Assembly: GCA_009602725.1 (NCBI GenBank)
Contig: WELB01000188.1
Coordinates: forward strand, 691 to 26,229
Length of the DNA: 25,539 nucleotides
From: Spirogloea muscicola
Taxonomy: Eukaryota > Streptophyta > Zygnematophyceae > Spirogloeales > Spirogloeaceae
Reading direction: 5' to 3'
Shown here: piece by piece, positions 21,911-25,539 of the stretch
How the letters are laid out: the number at the start of each line of letters is the position of its first letter
Numbering within the stretch: position 1 is the stretch's first letter
The notes under the pieces: generated by a model
The model's database searches: none
The model's input: only the letters and a program-made list of their open reading frames with translations
What the model was told of the DNA's origin: nothing
Position numbers and translations under genes: made by a program

Positions 21911-24125
21911 GGTGTGCTGGGAGTGCCGCCAGGGACCACCCGGGCTGCCACAGACTCTTGCTGCCTGAAGAGAATCCTGCCCACACGGCAAGCGCTTCGA
22001 GCAGGAAGGGGAGCTGAGGGCTCCAGCCGGCTCGAAGCCACGGCCTGGCGGTGTGTCGAAGAGGAAGGTTTAGCATGGGTCGGAAGACTTGATGGTCTTG
22101 GGTGTCGCAGCTGGCCTGGCAGCTGACGAGCTCTTGTGCCCACACAGAGGCCCCGCATGCTTCTCGATGTCAGCGGGGGGCTGTTCCAGGAGCGGCAGTG
22201 GCTGTGAGGGTCACGGCCCAGTGTGGGCTGATCATGAGCCGGTCTGGCAGACGAAGCAGGCAAGAAACCAGAGGCGGAGGCGGCAGGGGGGTTTCAGGTG
22301 GCAAATGGCAGCAAGTCAGCTTGTCTAGGGGTGGAGAGGAAGTCACCGGACCTTGGGTGGCTGCTATGATGCTGATGCCGGGGTCCAGGCTCGGCAACTC
22401 CGGACCGGATGGCTGGTTGGCCAGGACTGGGCGGTGGGACGTGGCCAGACCACCCCTTGGCGCTGTCTCTGGTCCAGGCAGCATCATGAGCAAATCTCAA
22501 GGGCTGCTCTTGCTTGGACTGTTGGTGAATCCGCAGGAATTATGAGCAGGCCATGAAGTGGCTGAAAGCAAGACAAGGGGTCGGAGAGGGGCGAAGAGGC
22601 GGCATCTGCAGCACCATCTGAGACAAAGGCAGGTAGTAGCAGCAGTGGCAACATTGCAGGTCCTGAGGGCTAAGAGAGAGCCAGGGGCTTGGCTCGCTGA
22701 TGGCATCGATCACATTGGCCTTGTGGGGTACTGGGTGATGGAGAGCGTCAACAAGAGGTTACTGCGTACCTTGGCAGATACATTCCCAACCCCTCTGGAA
22801 TAAGACGTTGGTTGAGTGCGGGCCAGGCTGCTGCCGGAGGTGGCTTGTCACAGAGTAGTCACTTTGACGCTGGCGAATGCGGTGACGTCCAAGGACTGGC
22901 CAATTTGTCGTTCCAATGCGGCAAGCTTGCTCTGGATCACTGTGCTGCGTGCACTCATGTGCACGTCGGTGCCAGGCCTTGGGTCCCCGACCTGGCTTTG
23001 CAAACTCGAGCCACCAATCAGTGCGTGCACTCTGTGCACGCACGGACCGCAACCTCCCAAATGGCGAGGGTGTCAAGTGCCCAAGCATTGCAACCGTGGA
23101 GTCATTGTACTGCAGCGCCATCCGCCAAAAGCTCACTGTTCCTAGCACGACCTAGGCTTACTCTCGAGCAGATAATGCAAGCACTGTACTGGCATCAAGG
23201 GGCCCGAACAACGCCATTCGCTCAATTGAGGGTAGCACTGGACAGCAGAGTCCACCCTATGCACAGCTCGGTCAGGGAGGCAGCTCGTAACATCGTTGAC
23301 CATTCCGGCACTCCCACAGCCATGGTAGGCCTTACCTAGTGAAAGTTGTGCACGACACCAAGCTGTGTCCGTCAGACGGGGGGGGGGGCATGTGTCGGCT
23401 GGAGGCATCTGGAGGTCCATCAGCAAGGGCCGACAGAAAATAATCTGTTGCTGCAGCCGCCGCTGTCGAGGGGCAGAGAACCGTCCCTTCGCTCGTGGCA
23501 GCCCTATGACCAGTGCAACAAGCCCCCCGTCATGGCCGCCTTGTGCTCCGAGCTACCGCGCGCATGCGTGCTTGCGCCGGATGGAGGAGGCGGGCTGCAC
23601 AGGCTGAATGCCTATACACCTGATGCAACCTGCACGCAGTCTCGAAGACGCTGCAGGATGCCGAGCGTGGAGGCGAGGCAGGGCAACGTGAAGCTGTGGC
23701 TAGCCTCTGCTCACCGAGCTTCCGAGGACCAGCAAACAAATCAATGAACAAAATGGGCAGGGTGGAATGCCTGCGAGATGGAATGGTAGCAGGGCCTTTG
23801 GAGGAAGGCCAGCAGTGATGTGGGTGAGGAGTGAGGGCGCTACGCTGGCTGCTTCGCCACGGTGGCGGTTGCGCCCTGCAAGCGGGACCCTCTGTGCGCG
23901 GAGGTGGTCTGGGAGCCCTCGCTGTGTCTGCGCACCGGTGTGGAGAGTACAGGACCGGCGTGCCACAAGGGGAGGGGCGGGGGCTCCTGCTGAGGGTGAG
24001 GGGCTGCCGCAGCTTGTGCTTTGACCCACGGAAACTCTGGTCAGCCGGAGCACGGCTCCGTGCAGTGTGCTCTGCGTGCCGTAGGCGGGCCTGGCCGGAA
24101 AGGAGGGTGCAGGCCACGCGCTCGG
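21911..24125. other. Gene-poor region between the RRM gene and the LOB-domain gene
   Basis: No conserved protein recognised on either strand, despite several open frames favoured by high GC. It should contain the 3' UTR of the LOB-domain gene. A 10-bp inverted repeat with 3-nt loop (GTGCGTGCAC/GTGCACGCAC) lies at 23021-23043, and a run of nine G at 23380-23388. Confidence 0.5.
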
Positions 24126-25539
24126 TCATCTGCTCGGGTCGCGGCGGCCGTTGCCGGATCCTCGGGGCCCGCCGAGATACTGCTCGAGGTACGGGTCAGC
24201 ACCTTCCCCCGCGTCGCTCGTGCCCGCTCCCGACGGGTCTCCGAAGAGCCGAGTCCTGTCTTGGCCAGGGTCGGGGTCCGGAGGCGGCAGCATCCGCGCC
24301 ACAGGCGGCTGCAGCGACAGGTCCTCCGGCCGGAGGCCGTCCCGCCGCCTGCTTCGATCCGACGGCCCGGCACCGTAGTCGGCAGGGTGCCCCGGGTCTC
24401 TGACGCCGGTCGGCTCTGCTGCTTCTCGCCATTGCATGTCCCGTTGCAGGAAGAACTCCAGCTGTGCCCGCAACCGGCCTAGCTCCTGACGCGTACCCTC
24501 GAGCTCACCCAGCGCGCTGTGCAGCCGCTCCTGCATGCCGCGCAGACGGACGGGCCCGCGTGAGCCTCGTGGATGCCTGCCTGCAGCCCCTGGCAAGGGG
24601 ACGCTTATCCCCGCACCGGGGCCGCGCTGGACGGACCACCGCCTGACACCTCGACGCTGGATGCGCCCACCCTACGCCGCTCGCGGGCCCTGCATTGGCG
24701 CCAGAGGCCCTGCTGCAGAGACGCCCCCGCTGGGCTGCGCAAGTGCACGAGACACTTCTCGGGCCGAGCGCTAAGGTGGTTCTGCGGCGGCTGTTGCTCG
24801 GCGGAGTGGCGGCCGCGAACGGAGTGGGGCGTGGGGCCCCCCGGCCCGGAGGCGAAGGCGGCCAGCGCAGGACCGTGGCGGCCGGCGAGGGGCCGGGCGG
24901 GTGGGGGCAGCAGCGGACCCGGGTGTCGTTGAGCTCGGCCTCGAGCCGCACGAACCGGCCCTCGCTGCCGTGCACGGGGTTCTCGATGCGAGCGTTCGCC
25001 TCCCGCGACAGGCTGCACAGCGCGGGCTCGCCGAGCGGCAAGGAGGGTCAGCTCCACTGCCCCGGGGCTCCCCGTGAAGGGCCGAGCAAGGGCGGGCCCC
25101 CACCGCTGCCATTGCGAGGGCATCGGGCGGGGCGCGGCGAAGAGGGCAGCACCTCTCGACGGTGTCGGCGCGCGTGGCCGGCGGCACCTCGTGCAGCATC
25201 TTGGTGAGGTTGGCGACGCCGAAGACGCGGTGCACGTTGGCGAACTTCACCGGCTGGTCCGCCGGGAAGTGCGGCGCGAACAGGCAGTCCTGCGCGATGG
25301 CGAGGCGGGGCGGCGCCGTGAGGGCCGGCACCGCGCGCCGCGCGCGGGGGCTGCCAGGGGACGCAGTGGGGAGGCGGGCGGGGGGCAGCATTGCCGGAGG
25401 CCGGCGCGTGGCCCAGGGAGGCGCGGAACGGGAGAGGGGGCGCACTCTGGAGCACTTGCGGCGGAGGAAGCGGCAGGCGGCGCAGGCGAAGCCGCCGGCG
25501 CCGGGGGGGCCGCCGGGGGGAGGCGGGGGCCCGGGCCCG
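24126..25539 (-). CDS. LOB-domain (LBD/AS2-like) transcription factor, 5' partial
   Basis: Four exons (minus): 25539-25446 (cut by the window), 25289-25153, 25012-24919, 24530-24126. They give 242 visible residues with all phases matched. After a Pro/Gly stretch comes the C block CAACRFLRRKCSRDC (19-33), an exact CX2CX6CX3C zinc-binding motif whose last Cys is supplied by exon 2. Then follow LFAPHFPADQPVKFANVHRV, the GAS-like block FGVANLTKMLHEVPP...RADTVESL, and REANARIENPVHGSEG. Across the exon 3/4 junction, L-X6-L-X3-L-X6-R nearly matches the plant LX6LX3LX6L coiled coil (last Leu is Arg). A helix ELGRLRAQLEFFL follows, then a disordered tail. LOB proteins are DNA-binding regulators in plants. 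The start codon and upstream exons lie outside the window. Confidence 0.9.

Noticed and set aside
23530-24129. 199-codon minus frame next to the LOB gene
   Set aside because: It overlaps the LOB stop in another frame, is composition-driven (Arg, Ser, Pro) and lies in the expected 3' UTR.

Overview
The window is nuclear DNA of a green alga. The genes are split by many short GT-AG introns with strong GTGAG-type donors. One gene encodes a plastid Clp protease subunit, and the protein families are those of green algae and plants. There is also GC-rich low-complexity sequence, a long (TG)n microsatellite, LINE remnants and a eukaryotic tRNA gene. The sequence does not settle whether this is a chlorophyte or a streptophyte alga. 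A TGTAA motif 3' of CLPR4 and the GT77-type wall glycosyltransferase fit a chlorophyte. A LOB-domain gene at the right edge is the kind of gene usually associated with streptophytes.

Layout. 51-4775 (+): an 11-exon type II membrane protein with two glycosyltransferase domains, the second GT77-like. 4930-7990: retrotransposon debris, namely a minus-strand LINE 3' tail, then a frameshifted plus-strand LINE 3' half, then a second 3' end and arrays of a hairpin-bearing 3'-UTR module. 7993-11472 (+): a plant/algal DUF7796-type protein with an N-terminal membrane anchor. 11487-12044: a two-copy tandem repeat. 12933-15473 (-): CLPR4, whose first intron carries the (TG)85 tract. 15585-15657 (-): tRNA-Arg(CCT), 111 bp upstream of the CLPR4 start codon. 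15736-16706 (-): a 5'-truncated LINE copy. 16961-17959 (+): tail-anchored cytochrome b5 with a GC-AG first intron. 19769-21587 (-): a one-RRM RNA-binding protein. About 21700-21910 (+): a LINE fragment. 24126-25539+ (-): a LOB-domain protein with the complete CX2CX6CX3C motif, 5' end cut by the window.

The two genes at the left are both predicted secretory-pathway type II proteins transcribed in the same direction, so they may both serve wall or glycoprotein synthesis; this is inference from fold and topology only. The other genes have unrelated housekeeping or regulatory roles. Exon structures were built by hand from donor and acceptor sites plus reading phase. All junctions close in frame except exon 8/9 of the first gene. 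The most notable items are the LOB-domain gene, the fused double glycosyltransferase, the repeated LINE 3'-UTR stem-loop with apparent compensatory changes, and the 30-bp perfect palindrome in an intron of the DUF7796 gene.
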